Positions 54,556 through 64,000 of a stretch of DNA of 64,000 nt are shown here, one piece after another; the first letter of the stretch is position 1, and every line of letters starts with the position of its first letter. A program made the position numbers and the translations under genes. The notes beneath the pieces are model-generated. The model made no database searches. It was not told the DNA's origin and saw only the letters and a list, made by a program, of their open reading frames with translations. Source of the stretch: Nitzschia sp. DOCU1 (Eukaryota > Bacillariophyta > Bacillariophyceae > Bacillariales > Bacillariaceae); assembly GCA_951394045.1 (NCBI GenBank), contig OX595996.1, forward strand, positions 372,001-436,000, written 5' to 3'.

Positions 54556-56055
54556 TCATCTGACTCCATTCTTTCTCATGAAGACATGATACCGCCGATT
54601 ATCGTACTTTGGAGACCTTGATCCAAACATTAACGACGACGGGTCAACATCCCAGCCAAATCGCTCCACTCCCGTCCGCCAAAAATCTTTGCTTACGCCA
54701 CCCCAGTCGTTCATCTTTTCGCAAATTGGAGGGGCGACCTCCTCAATAATTACAGGTGCTCCAGGCTTGGCGATGCGAATCATTTGCTTGTACCAATTCG
54801 AAAACCACTGTTCTTGCCGAGTTTGCATTTCTTGGAACAAGTTTAGAGCTCTAGCATCACCAACCTTCGCCTTTTCGCAGATAGTTTGCACGATGCGAGT
54901 ATGAGCCTCATCGGTTGTATTGAGTTCCAGTGGATCCCAAAGGGGGCTGATATATCCCGTGTAGACAAGATCAAACGAGCTCGATGGAACGAATCGCAGG
55001 TCTGCCGAGTCTCCTTTGCAACTTTCCAAGAGGGCAACCCAGGTTTTGTCCAAGAGTTCTTGTCCGCCATCCATGAAACTCTATGGGATAATAGCAATTC
55101 TACTGAGGACCACCAGCAGCATCAACACTACAAACGAACACAGGTAATATGGAAAACTACGACACCCCAGCTGCGGTGGATCCGGGACTTTGTACTTTCG
55201 TTTTGAATCTGCGCGCCAGTTATGGTTACATAGAACAGTCTTTCCAATCAATTGCGCGCGAATTATGGTTACATAGAGCTCACACATGTATCAACTCGTT
55301 CGCTGCGTATCGAATAGATGTTCCAGAAAATTGATGGCTTTAGGTACATTTGCTTCCAGATATTCGTTGCCGTACACCGTTAGATTTGAAATCCCTGCCT
55401 CTTCTTGCAAAATCTCCAATGTTATGTAGAGGTTGATGCCTAGACCACATGCGGATTCGTATATTCGATCGCCGCTCTTCAAGAAATACGGAAGAAATGC
55501 TTGACGCTTGAATGGCAACCTTGATTCCTTCACTTCTTCAAACGTTAATCCCCAACCGTCGAATGATCGATTGCGAAATCCTTCCAAGTCCGGGACATTG
55601 CTTGAGTCGAGATAATGAACGGCGCCATCTTTGTCAAAGTTGAAAGCGGACAACGGAGACTTTGGACATTGGAAAGCCAATGGTGTGGTTATTGTCGACA
55701 ACTTGTCATCTTTGCGAGCTCCTGATCGACCCAATTCTGAAACGACAATCTGCAGGTGAAAGTCGATTGCAATCAAGGCCGCAATTCCAAGTGAAATGGC
55801 CATAGCAAGGCACACTGTCGCCCCGCAACGGCACACCGATATAGAAGAGAACCTTATCCGTCTTCCAGTGGGCTTCTTCATTTCGGGTGACGTTTGATGA
55901 TTGTAGTTGCTTCCGGAAACCGCGCCTGGTCGTTGCTTGGCCATGTCGCTGAATTCAAAATGGCTGGAAAAGGCGTCAGTTCGTAACTTCTCCTGAAAAT
56001 GAATTCTTGCGTCGGGCAATCGTGAACATGTATCGTTTGACCTCCGAGCACCCAT
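54556..56055 (-). CDS. Membrane-anchored SAM-dependent methyltransferase (split, junction unresolved)
   Basis: Two frames form one gene. The upstream part (56055-about 55291) has a basic N-terminus, a membrane segment (VCLAMAISLGIAALIAIDFHL), then the methyltransferase start: DRIYESACGLGINLYITLEIL (motif I, shortened here) and LTVYGNEYLEANV. The downstream part (about 55074-54556) has FDLVYTGYISPLWDP, a motif-IV-like region, IRIAKPGAPVIIEEVAPP and YHVFMRKNG at the end. Acceptor CCCATAG at about 55081 fits phase 0, but I could not find a phase-0 donor upstream, so the intron at 55081-55290, a middle exon, or a lesion remains open. Family by fold only; substrate unknown. Confidence 0.65.
55220..55277 (+). 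repeat. Short direct repeat TTATGGTTACATAGA x2
   Basis: The 15-mer TTATGGTTACATAGA occurs near 55220 and near 55263, inside the probable methyltransferase intron, flanked by GCGCGC stretches. Period about 43 bases. Confidence 0.7.
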
Positions 56056-58043
56056 CAGCCAGATGCTTTCTCCCGATTCACATTTGTTCCACGCTACTGA
56101 CTGTCGGTGCTATGATGGGGTAAAAATAACAAAACGGACGAGGGATCGAAAAAGTGAGTCTCAACGCACTAACGAAAAGCACAGTCGACAATTTTGGAAA
56201 GATGACATCCCCCAACTTGGACTCCTGACTCCTTCGATCTAAGTTGTCAACCGCAAAACCAAAGACTTTCGGCTCTTTCAATTTAGGAAAGCAAAGCGTA
56301 TATACTCTTCGTTGCAAAGTCGAATGAAGGTGGGTTATCAACTGCAATGTAGACTCTAGTCTTCCAGTGTCATATCGCGCGACGAGGAAAAGGCGAAGCA
56401 TCTAGGAAACGTTCCTAGTAGAAGTACTAGGAATCGACCGTTCATCAGGAAAGAGGAGTAGCCTGCGGCATCGAGGAGCTGGAACACGGAAATTGATGGC
56501 TCCGGGAAGCTATCATCTGAATCGTACGGAGAATGTCCACTGATTTTGGACAAAGTGTGCCAGCAAAGCCTCGGTTATTCTCATTTTCGGCCTTTAGGTT
56601 CGACGGATGTGGCACGAAAACTTTGCAAGACCGCGGGTAATGCGTATTCTTTGCTAGGAGTTGCCAAGAAACTCGACATACACTCAGTTTGGCTTATCAT
56701 CGAGTAGACCAAGTCAGGATTCCTTCGTCATTCTTGTTGGGTCTGCGCAGATAGGCGACAAACAGCTTTCTGATTTTTGAATACGTAGACCACGACAAGG
56801 ACGAATGATCACTGGGTAATATCTGACCCACACCATTTGTCCTCAACATAAAATAATGCGAAATATTGAGAAATTTCCCTTTGTGGTTTATTGTTGAGTG
56901 GACCAAGCCAGGCTTCCGTCGTCATTGTTCCTGGTACGGAATATCGGCGTCTGGGAGATCGCCCCCGTTTGGGCAACAAAGGCTCGCTCGTTGTTTTCTA
57001 CCAATGGGTTTTCCTAGAGAGTGAAATATATTGCAATATAACCTCCGGCATTATACGCCCGCAAGTCACTCCGCCAAGCGAAACAATGCGGCCAGATCGT
57101 GCCGACCAAAATGCTGTGAGAACTCGACACGACGACCAACTGCCGTCATTGCAAAGCTGTTGCCATCGTACAGATAGCAGCGCATTGTATTAAGGAAATC
57201 GACCGTCTATATCCTCCAATTTTTGCCGAGTAGTGTCATCGCCAATCCGCCAGATTTTTGACACCCTCGACGTCGACAGTGTCACGACGACCCCCGTCAT
57301 TTTGTCTGAACCATTACCAGCTGGATCGTTTCCTCAGACTGCTCTCAACGTCAACATCTTCAAAACAATCATAAGTAAGAGGCTCAAGAGCGTTTGATGA
57401 GTCTGTTGACCATCGGAAGGGTCCTCAGGAAGAAAAGAAAGTTGCTTCATGGAGAAAAGAAAAAGTGCAGGAGGTTGACACCGACGGAGAAGATCCAAAT
57501 GGCGGAAGTTCGGGTATCTTTTTTGGCGAAGGGGATGACGCCGACGGAGTTCGGCATTGGATTCATCATTTCGGTTCTGATCATCGGATACCGTGGAAAA
57601 TTTCAACACACTAATTTTACCGAGTTAACAACACTTTTGAGCATATGGACGGACATTTAAAAATAGATTCTTATACCAAACGAATCGAAAGGAGCTTTAT
57701 TTAAAAAAATATTTGTAGTATTAAACTCAGTAGTGATGACGTCTCTCTGACTCAGTGGATTTCCTACAGCATTTCTCGTAGGTCTGTAGTACCGAGCACA
57801 AAGCTCGGGTGGATCGCGCCCACCACAACGTTCAACTTGTGCCGATCTTTTTGACACCACACCTCCCGCTTTTGACACCTCGAGATGCCCGAAGGATCTC
57901 GAACGCGCCGATAGCCGTCTGCCGACGCGATATGGTACGTAAGAGAAGGCAACTAGAACCGCAACTCCTCCGACACTTCGACTTTGTTCATTATTGAGCC
58001 AAAGAGGAAAACTAAAAGGATAATAAATTCAAAAAGTAGAAAC
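56056..58043. other. Long intergenic region
   Basis: About 2 kb without a supported gene. A diverged direct repeat pair lies at about 56702 and 56895. Several 60-100-codon frames lack domains. The end is the promoter and 5' UTR of the Mpv17-like gene at 58044. Confidence 0.5.
56700..56935 (-). repeat. Diverged direct repeat pair, possible element remnant
   Basis: About 42 bases at 56702-56743 (GAGTAGACCAAGTCAGGATT...) recur at 56895-56936 (GAGTGGACCAAGCCAGGCTT...) with about 80% identity. On the minus strand the copies read NKNDEGILTWST and RNNDDGSLAWST, so protein-level similarity is kept, suggesting two decayed copies of a coding piece. The element type is not recognised. Confidence 0.5.
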
Positions 58044-58897
58044 ATGAAGCTCGTTCAGATCCTCAGTCTTCTTTCGGTCGCCACCGCCTTTGGCGTTTCG
58101 CCTCGCCCGGTCTCTCAGAAGGCCAGCTTCGGTGTCACCAAGCCTGCCTTCCGCAAGGACTCCCTTGTCGAGAGCCCTCTCTTCCGTGATCCTCTCAAGG
58201 TCCGCGGAGGTGCCATTCCTGGGTGGGCTGCCTACAACGAAGCACTTGACAAAAACCCTTTGACCGCCAAGGCCCTCACGTCTTTGGTCGGATGGGCTCT
58301 CGGTGACCTTTTGGCTCAGGTGCGTCTTGAGTTTTCGCTCTGGTGGCAGTCGTCGCAGTCCAGCTGCTTTCGACCCACGCTCTTTGACTATAGGTCATAT
58401 CGAGACCTCCACTTTGGGCTTTATGATTGTGCTTTCTGACGCTCACCATTACTTCTTCTGCCGTCGTTTATTTCTTGCAGATCTTCATCTCTGGTGGACC
58501 ATTCGATGTCAAGCGATTCGTTACGCTTTCCGCCTTTGGTTTCCTCTACCACGGTCCGTCAGGACACTACTTCTACAACTGGTTGGACAACTTTATTCCA
58601 GGATCTGATGGAAAAGCCGTCGCCGCCAAGGTTGCCTTTGATCAAATCATCTGGTGCCCCATTTTCATGACCGTCTTCTTCACCTACCTTGGCCTTGTGA
58701 ACGGCGACTCTTTCGCCGCCATTGGTGACAAGATCAAGAACGACTTGCTTTCGGCCTGCCAAGGATCCTGGAAGGTTTGGCCCTTTGTCCACGCTGTCAA
58801 CTTCAAGTTCATCTCCACCAAGCACCGACTTGTCTTCATCAATGGTGTCCAAATCGCCTTCAACATGTTCCTTTCCATTCTCGGAACCAAGAAGTAA
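58044..58897 (+). CDS. Mpv17/PMP22-family membrane protein, plastid-type leader, two exons
   Basis: Exons 58044-58319 and 58481-58897, intron 161 bp (GTGCGT...CTTGCAG), 230 residues. Leader: signal peptide LVQILSLLSVATA followed by FGVSPRPVSQKASFG, a good match to the diatom plastid motif. Core: GWAAYNEALDKNPLTAKALT, FISGGPFDVKRFV, FGFLYHGPSGHYFYNWL, DQIIWCPIFMTVFFTYLGL, ACQGSWKVWPFVHAVNFKF, and KHRLVFINGVQIAFNMFLS, the whole Mpv17 signature. Mpv17-type proteins form or gate channels in organelle inner membranes. The short 5' UTR and clear codon bias suggest good expression. Convergent with its paralogue at 59678. Confidence 0.92.
58320..58480 (+). other. Predicted intron in the Mpv17-like gene
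   Basis: 161 bases, phase 0, after LLAQ. The paralogue on the other strand has an intron at the same place (60279-60199). Confidence 0.88.
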
Positions 58898-59677
58898 ACT
58901 TGAGGCTGTGTTGCCGGAATCGTGGCACCTGACGTATAGCTAGGGCACTAGCTGAAAAGGTTCCTCCTTGTCAATGTGGTCACCTACACACGCACGTCCG
59001 AAAGTGGGTCTTTTGGTCGGGTTGTGGTTTGGCTTTTCCCGTCGTGAATCACTATGTTCTGCCGTCAATAACTACTATAGCATTTGACTATGCGACGGAA
59101 ATGCCCAGTATTCTAGTAGCATTAGAGCATTTTCCACCTGCAATCAAGGTGTTCTGGCAAAACTCCGGTTGCTTCCTGAACAGCCGCGGCCATTCACTCC
59201 CGGCAGCACCAGACGCTCTTACCGTACTACTATTCGGTGGTAGTAGGGGGGAACGTGAGGGTTGCTGGGGTATCAGCTTACATTTGGCCGATGGGCAGAA
59301 CATATCTCGTGCTTGTATCTTCCCTGATGCCAATCGAGAGCCATTGGCAGTAGGGAACGTCTCACTTTAGCCCTCGCCCAGGAAGCTGTAGCTCTCACTC
59401 ATGTCGAATAGAAGTATGCAATAGTCAAAAGGGGCAGAGAGGTCCAAAACGATGAAATCTATTGTTTAACGATATATGTTGTGTGTACCGGGGTGCAAAA
59501 TGAGTACACCTTGGGTCTCCCTGAGGGTGGAGACGTTAGCGACTAGACGAAGAGAGGTGTAGGCAGTAGCAAGGCTTTGCGCAAGTCCATAATGACGCCG
59601 CACTCGATGCGTGGCAATGCTTGGACCAGTATATGTATTACTTTGTGCGTTGGATAATAAAGCCTCATTTGAATAGC
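58898..59677. other. Intergenic between convergent paralogues
   Basis: About 780 bases, no supported gene. Confidence 0.45.
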
Positions 59678-61032
59678 TCACCGATTTCCCAAAAAGGAGA
59701 GAAACATGATAAAGCAGACCTCGATGCAGTTGATGTAAATGATCCGATGTTTGGTTTTGACGTAACGGAATTGAATCGCATGCGCCAGAATCCATACTTT
59801 CCACGATCCCTGAACCGCTGTCCACATGTCGGAATGAATCTTGGTTACGATCGTCGAGGGTAAATCACCATTGGCCAAGCCCAAGTATGTAAAGTAGCAA
59901 ATCATAAAGACGGGACTGTGGGCAAAAGAGCACTTTCGTGAGCTAAGTCTTCTCTCCTCTTCCTAGGTAGCCAGCAGCCATAGCAACCCCATTGATGATA
60001 TCCAGAGCGTTTCGAGACGTACCACCAGACGGCTTGATCTACAAAAATCTTTGCCGCGATCTCCTTAGGGCCCGTACCGTCAATGATTTGATCAAGGTTT
60101 CCATAAATGACATGTCCCACGGGCCCATGAAAGAAGAAACCAAAGGACGCCAAGACGATGGATCGATGCACGTCAAAGGGTCCCCCAGTAATAACCGTCT
60201 GCACTCATGAGTCAAGTCCGTCAGACACGAGAATGTTTCCAAGAAAATACCGAACGCGGCGGGGCCATGCACCACCTACCTGAGTCACCAAGTCTCCTAG
60301 GAACCATCCCGTAAGAGAAGTTAACGCCTTGGTAATAACTGGATTTTCGTCCAAACTTTGATTGTACGCCTCCCAGCCAGGAAAGGTCAAACCTCTTCCT
60401 ACTCCGCAAGGGCCACTACTGTCCGGCTTGACCATCAGGGGATCCATCTATACAAATCGTCATCAGGGATGCAGCAGCGATAAGTCATCTACAACATTTG
60501 CAACCTTTGACTTGATGGAAGCTTGACGTACCGAAGAAGACTCTGAAAGATTCCACGACCCCTTGCCTCCCAGTTCTTCATCATACTCATCATACGCGCC
60601 AAACGTGGTAGCTGTGCAAGTCGACTCGGTCAAGGAAGTGTGCTGATACTTGAGAATATTTCCCTCGTCTTGTCGTCGTCGTCGTGCTGGTTCGTCTAAC
60701 TCGTCATCGGGCAATAGGACAATGACTGGTCTATCGGCAAAGGACAGTGAATGTCCCACTTCTTCACCATTATGCTCTCCATCGGAGGACGACGAACAAC
60801 AAGTAGACGAAGAGTCGGAATGATCATGCCCGACAGAAGTTTTATCCTCGCCCTGTAAGAGCCATTCCTGAGCCGCAATTGATCCATAGCCGCCACCATG
60901 GTTCTGTCGCCCTGCTGCCATTACCACTTTCTTCGTTTGGATGATAGATGTTTCGTTTTCTTCCAGGTTATTGCCATCCAAGAGCAACGCTCGTCGCTCT
61001 CCTTGTAAATCGCATTTCAATACTGGGTTCAT
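59678..61032 (-). CDS. Mpv17/PMP22-family paralogue with N-terminal extension, four exons
   Basis: Exons 61032-60532, 60447-60280, 60198-60023 and 59915-59678; introns 84, 81 and 107 bp with donors GTACGT, GTAGGT and GTACGT. The sum is 1083 bases, 360 residues. The first 167 residues are a disordered, Ser/Asp-rich extension (DHDSDSSSTCCSSSSDGEHN region, shortened; no plastid leader). The Mpv17 core then follows: GWEAYNQSLDENPVITKALT, VITGGPFDVHRSIV, FGFFFHGPVGHVIYGNL, DQAVWCPVFMICYFTYLGL, VQGSWKVWILAHAIQFRY, KHRIIYINCIEVCFIMFLS. Each junction recreates the core found in the other paralogue. Read without splicing it looks like three broken pieces, but it is probably intact. Location is likely mitochondrial, peroxisomal or other membrane. 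Confidence 0.88.
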
Positions 61033-62347
61033 GGTTTACTTCTTGTTGCAGTATAGTAGTAGTAGTTTTGAAGGAACGGAGTGATGCAAGTCTTGCCCAA
61101 CGACGGCCTTCCCACTCCAACAAAATGTGATGTTTGCCACTCCACTCTATGGATGAGAGGTGGCGCAAACGACGACGCAACAAAATGTGGGAACGACCGA
61201 TCGAGCCATCACCTCCCATCACGTGGGGTTATCGCGGGAAAGTCAGAACGGAAGAATGCCGCTTTGAAAACATTCGTGACCTGCTTGCCCATCGTAGCAA
61301 ATGGTACAAATTCTACATGATGACTAGGCTTCCGCCTGCCGAAGGGAGAGCCCTGGACGCATAGCTTAAATAAAGAAATCGCAAAAGATACCCCGTGGAA
61401 TGGGAGAAAACGAAATGGTGCGGTAAAATGGTTCTTGCTTCGTGCTGAATGGACGTCTTATCTGCTCGTAGACCGTATCTCAAACCAACCACAGAGAATC
61501 TAAATATGCGTGTTTGGTATTTCTAAGTAAAGAACGATCCATGCATTCTTCTTGGGAAGTTGACATTTGTAGACCAACGTGCGCCCTTGTTAGTTGCCAG
61601 TCATTTGTTTCAATCCCATGCTGGTTTCTTTCTCCAAGAAGCAGAATGACAGAGCTATGATCATAGCTAGTAGAAGCAGATACAGTACCTTCTAACTTCT
61701 TTCTCTTCCCCACCAGCAAGGCGCAGCAGAATGAAAACAGGTGGCAGCGGGCAGCTCTCTGTATTTGCAACTATCGAATGCGCTTTCGTTTTCCTGCTTA
61801 GGTATTGCAAGCGTAATGTGGTAGTAGCTTGACGATAGAACCACTATACGACTTTGCCTCCCGACCGTGTCAGCGAAGGAGCGAACAACAAATCAAGCGC
61901 AACTACTACTACCACGGTCTCGCCACGACCCCCACCGCTCCTGTATGAAACAATCTTTCCGCCTCCCCCCACGAATAGTGAGCACAGTACGACTACGACG
62001 GCAGTAACATTTGGCAGTATAGAAGCAGTATCGTAGTCGAATTTAATCAGGTTGCGTTGCTACATAGCATAGTTGCCTTCCTTTTGTGGGGGCGTGCGAA
62101 CGCACGGGGTAGTTGAAACGACCCATTCGACCACTACAGTTCGCGCCAAAAGGAAATGGCAGCGCCGGCTCGGTCACCCTCCTTCCATCTGCAATGACAC
62201 TCGCAACACCACAACCACGCAGTGCTCATCGATCTGCATATGATGATAGTATGATCGGAGACCTCACACATTACTCTACAACTTCCATCTACTGCTTACT
62301 ATCGACACGTATTCTCTCTGTATTGTTGTAGAATATCCACAATCAAT
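61033..62347. other. Long intergenic, divergent promoter region
   Basis: About 1.3 kb between divergent starts. Only short frames without domains. The 40 bases before 62348 would be 5' UTR. Confidence 0.45.
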
Positions 62348-63628
62348 ATGCAAGAGGACCACGAGTCATTGGATTTGCGGCGAACCTTGCAATTTGACAT
62401 TCTTCAAATTTGTTTGCAACAAGATGCTCAGTCCGGCGTGCGAACCACCACACCCGCTGTTCGTGCCTTGTCCGAACTGGTCTTTCATTATCTGAGTCAA
62501 GCCATGGCACCCGATCTCATGGCGTTTTCCAATCACACTAACGGTAGGTCTATTTCCACCGACGATGTCGGATTGCTTTTGCGAAAATTGCCCGACAAAT
62601 TGGAGCAATTTCAACGACAATTTCCATTGTCGTCCGTGACACCCGTCCAGCGAAAAGGCAAAGCAACAGCAGCTCGAAAACGATCTCGTACTACTGCGAC
62701 TAGCAGCAGTAAATTTGTATTCCCTACCCAAGGTCAACAGCGTCAAGCGTGGGAAGCATCATCGTCGTCGTCAGACGAGGACGACCATGTCTCCATGGGA
62801 AACAAACGAACGGCCAGCAGTGCTACCAAAGCTCGTCGATCCACAGTCACCAAGGATAATGATGACTCCAGCAACAGCAACAGCAGCAGCAGCAGCAGTA
62901 GTAGTAGTTCTGTCGAGAAGAAAAAGACGAAAACAAAAGCACAACCCTCCACTGCTCGACTACAGCAGCCCTGGGAGCGAGCCCGTCAAATACTTGCGGA
63001 AATGTCGCAACTTTCGCCTCCAGAAGGTTACAATTCGGAAAAGGATAATGCCGACGACGACGACCATGCCAACTTGCTTGGCGCTTCTCCGGTTGCCGCC
63101 AGGAAGCAAATGGGTAGAACCAAAACTAATGCTACTACAAAGAGGAGAATGACATTGGACAACGCCTTGTCATTGAGTAGTGATAATGACGACGGCGACG
63201 ACGGCAACGATGAGGAAGATTCTCCAATCCGTCCTTCCAAACAGACAACAAAGAAGAAGAAGAACATGCGAAAACCTGCTGCTGCTACCAAACGCCGTTC
63301 ATTGTTGGAGGATTCGGACGAGGACCAGGAGGACGAACCGACCTTGGCAAGGAGTACTAGCCCTGCTGCGAACCGTGTCCATCACTACTCCACCAGCAAG
63401 AGCATAGCGGCTGTCGGGTCCACCAACCCATTCCATGACGATGATGACGACGACGATTCTATCCCTGGTGGTGGAGGATTTCTTCCACGTGCTTCACCAC
63501 CCGGACGATCAACTGCTCCACCAAAGTCGCAAGTGGCAGAAATCTGTGCCAAACTAGCCGATGCAGACTCGGGACCCGAAGCAGCACCCAGTGACGACGA
63601 CGACGACGAAGCTCAATTTGACTATTGA
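62348..63628 (+). CDS. CENP-S/MHF1-like histone-fold protein with long acidic tail
   Basis: 426 residues, single exon. Residues about 8-100 form a histone fold of CENP-S type: LRRTLQFDILQICLQQD, TTTPAVRALSELVFHYL, DLMAFSNHTNGRSISTDDV, LLLRKLPDKL. CENP-S (MHF1) pairs with CENP-X in the kinetochore and with FANCM in DNA repair. Known CENP-S proteins are short (about 100-140 residues). Here some 320 residues of low-complexity sequence follow: Ser runs, Lys/Arg-Thr patches (TKAQPSTARL, KKKKNMRK) and many Asp/Glu blocks (DNDDGDDGNDEEDS), ending DDDDDEAQFDY. Such tails bind histones or are phosphorylated by CK2; that is inference. A TAF9- or DR1-type histone-fold subunit is the alternative. Confidence 0.75.
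   Translation: MQEDHESLDLRRTLQFDILQICLQQDAQSGVRTTTPAVRALSELVFHYLSQAMAPDLMAFSNHTNGRSISTDDVGLLLRKLPDKLEQFQRQFPLSSVTPVQRKGKATAARKRSRTTATSSSKFVFPTQGQQRQAWEASSSSSDEDDHVSMGNKRTASSATKARRSTVTKDNDDSSNSNSSSSSSSSSSVEKKKTKTKAQPSTARLQQPWERARQILAEMSQLSPPEGYNSEKDNADDDDHANLLGASPVAARKQMGRTKTNATTKRRMTLDNALSLSSDNDDGDDGNDEEDSPIRPSKQTTKKKKNMRKPAAATKRRSLLEDSDEDQEDEPTLARSTSPAANRVHHYSTSKSIAAVGSTNPFHDDDDDDDSIPGGGGFLPRASPPGRSTAPPKSQVAEICAKLADADSGPEAAPSDDDDDEAQFDY
62866..62915 (+). repeat. Ser-coding AGC/AGT trinucleotide run
   Basis: About 50 bases of AGC, AAC and AGT codons encode a Ser/Asn run in the tail of the CENP-S-like protein; likely length-variable. Confidence 0.85.
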
Positions 63629-64000
63629 TGCAAGGAATGATTCTCTCGTCTATCGTAGATTTCAAACTTCTTCTAGTGGTGCTATAAGAAGATAAACCAT
63701 CGTACTATATATAGGTCGATAGTTTTACTGTATATTTATCATTCCTTTGGATAGAGGGTGTGAGGTCTTCATGAGTCGTCATGGTGGGTGGAAATGTACT
63801 GGGTAGCTTTCGGCGTTGCCCGTCGTTTCGTTCGTTTACTCCACGTGGAAGCAATGTGTCTGCTGGCGTCCGTGCAGTCATTTTGCTTTGGGTGGTCATC
63901 GACGCGCGCCCGCCAGGATCGCGCTCACGGCGGGAACTTTGCGAGTGCGCCCGACTAATACACTACAAGATCGTTCCATAGCGAAGCCCAAACGGTGGAG
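63629..64000. other. Right-end region without a gene
   Basis: About 370 bases after the CENP-S-like stop; no supported gene within the window. Confidence 0.45.

Noticed and set aside
1..64000. CRISPR arrays, prophage, insertion sequences, operons
   Set aside because: The genes are spliced and eukaryotic; no spaced direct-repeat array or transposase was found.

Overview
This is nuclear DNA of a eukaryotic alga, most likely a diatom. Supporting signs are spliced genes with short GT-AG introns (about 67-184 bp), two copies of the stramenopile/diatom-type DUF6824 domain, a diatom-style hybrid histidine kinase, ankyrin and leucine-rich repeats of the kind common in diatoms, poly-Gln and acidic low-complexity insertions, and N-termini that look like bipartite plastid leaders (a signal peptide followed by an aromatic residue at the presumed cleavage site). 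No virus, plasmid, CRISPR array, rRNA or convincing tRNA was seen. Species was not determined.

Layout. 0-8 kb: 3' end of a peptide deformylase, a class-3 lipase with a C-terminal intron, a hypothetical protein with an organelle-like leader, a long intergenic stretch, and a PSTAIRE cyclin-dependent kinase with one intron. 7.5-18 kb: a RING/TPM membrane protein, a small membrane protein whose frame junction is unresolved, and a large three-exon RIC1-like trafficking protein. 18-26 kb: a secreted-protein gene broken by an in-frame TGA, then three tandem sulfotransferase genes, one frameshifted. 26-35 kb: hybrid histidine kinase, WW-domain protein, an LRR-HlyIII/PAQR fusion, and a U1-C-like protein that has lost its zinc ligands and carries a WW domain. 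35-47 kb: nucleoredoxin-like protein, ArfGAP, a second broken secreted-protein gene, an ankyrin protein, a plastid-type NSF-like AAA ATPase, and a ferric reductase. 47-52 kb: head-to-head pair of CRAL-TRIO/DUF6824 paralogues, followed by an 84-bp tandem repeat. 52-64 kb: RING-H2 protein, SAM methyltransferase, two convergent Mpv17/PMP22 paralogues, and a CENP-S-like histone-fold protein with a very long acidic tail.

Most multi-exon models were built by joining reading frames at GT-AG sites. Each joined total is divisible by three unless stated otherwise, and several junctions restore a known motif: WCGAC in the nucleoredoxin, the THG motif in HlyIII, the ankyrin consensus, and the Mpv17 core. 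The genes do not form operons. The visible organisation is local duplication (sulfotransferases, DUF6824 pair, Mpv17 pair) plus scattered decay. Candidate unusual items are the zinc-ligand-less U1-C/WW protein, the LRR-PAQR fusion, two genes each carrying one isolated in-frame TGA, a displaced fragment of the RIC1-like gene, and families of short palindromes between genes.
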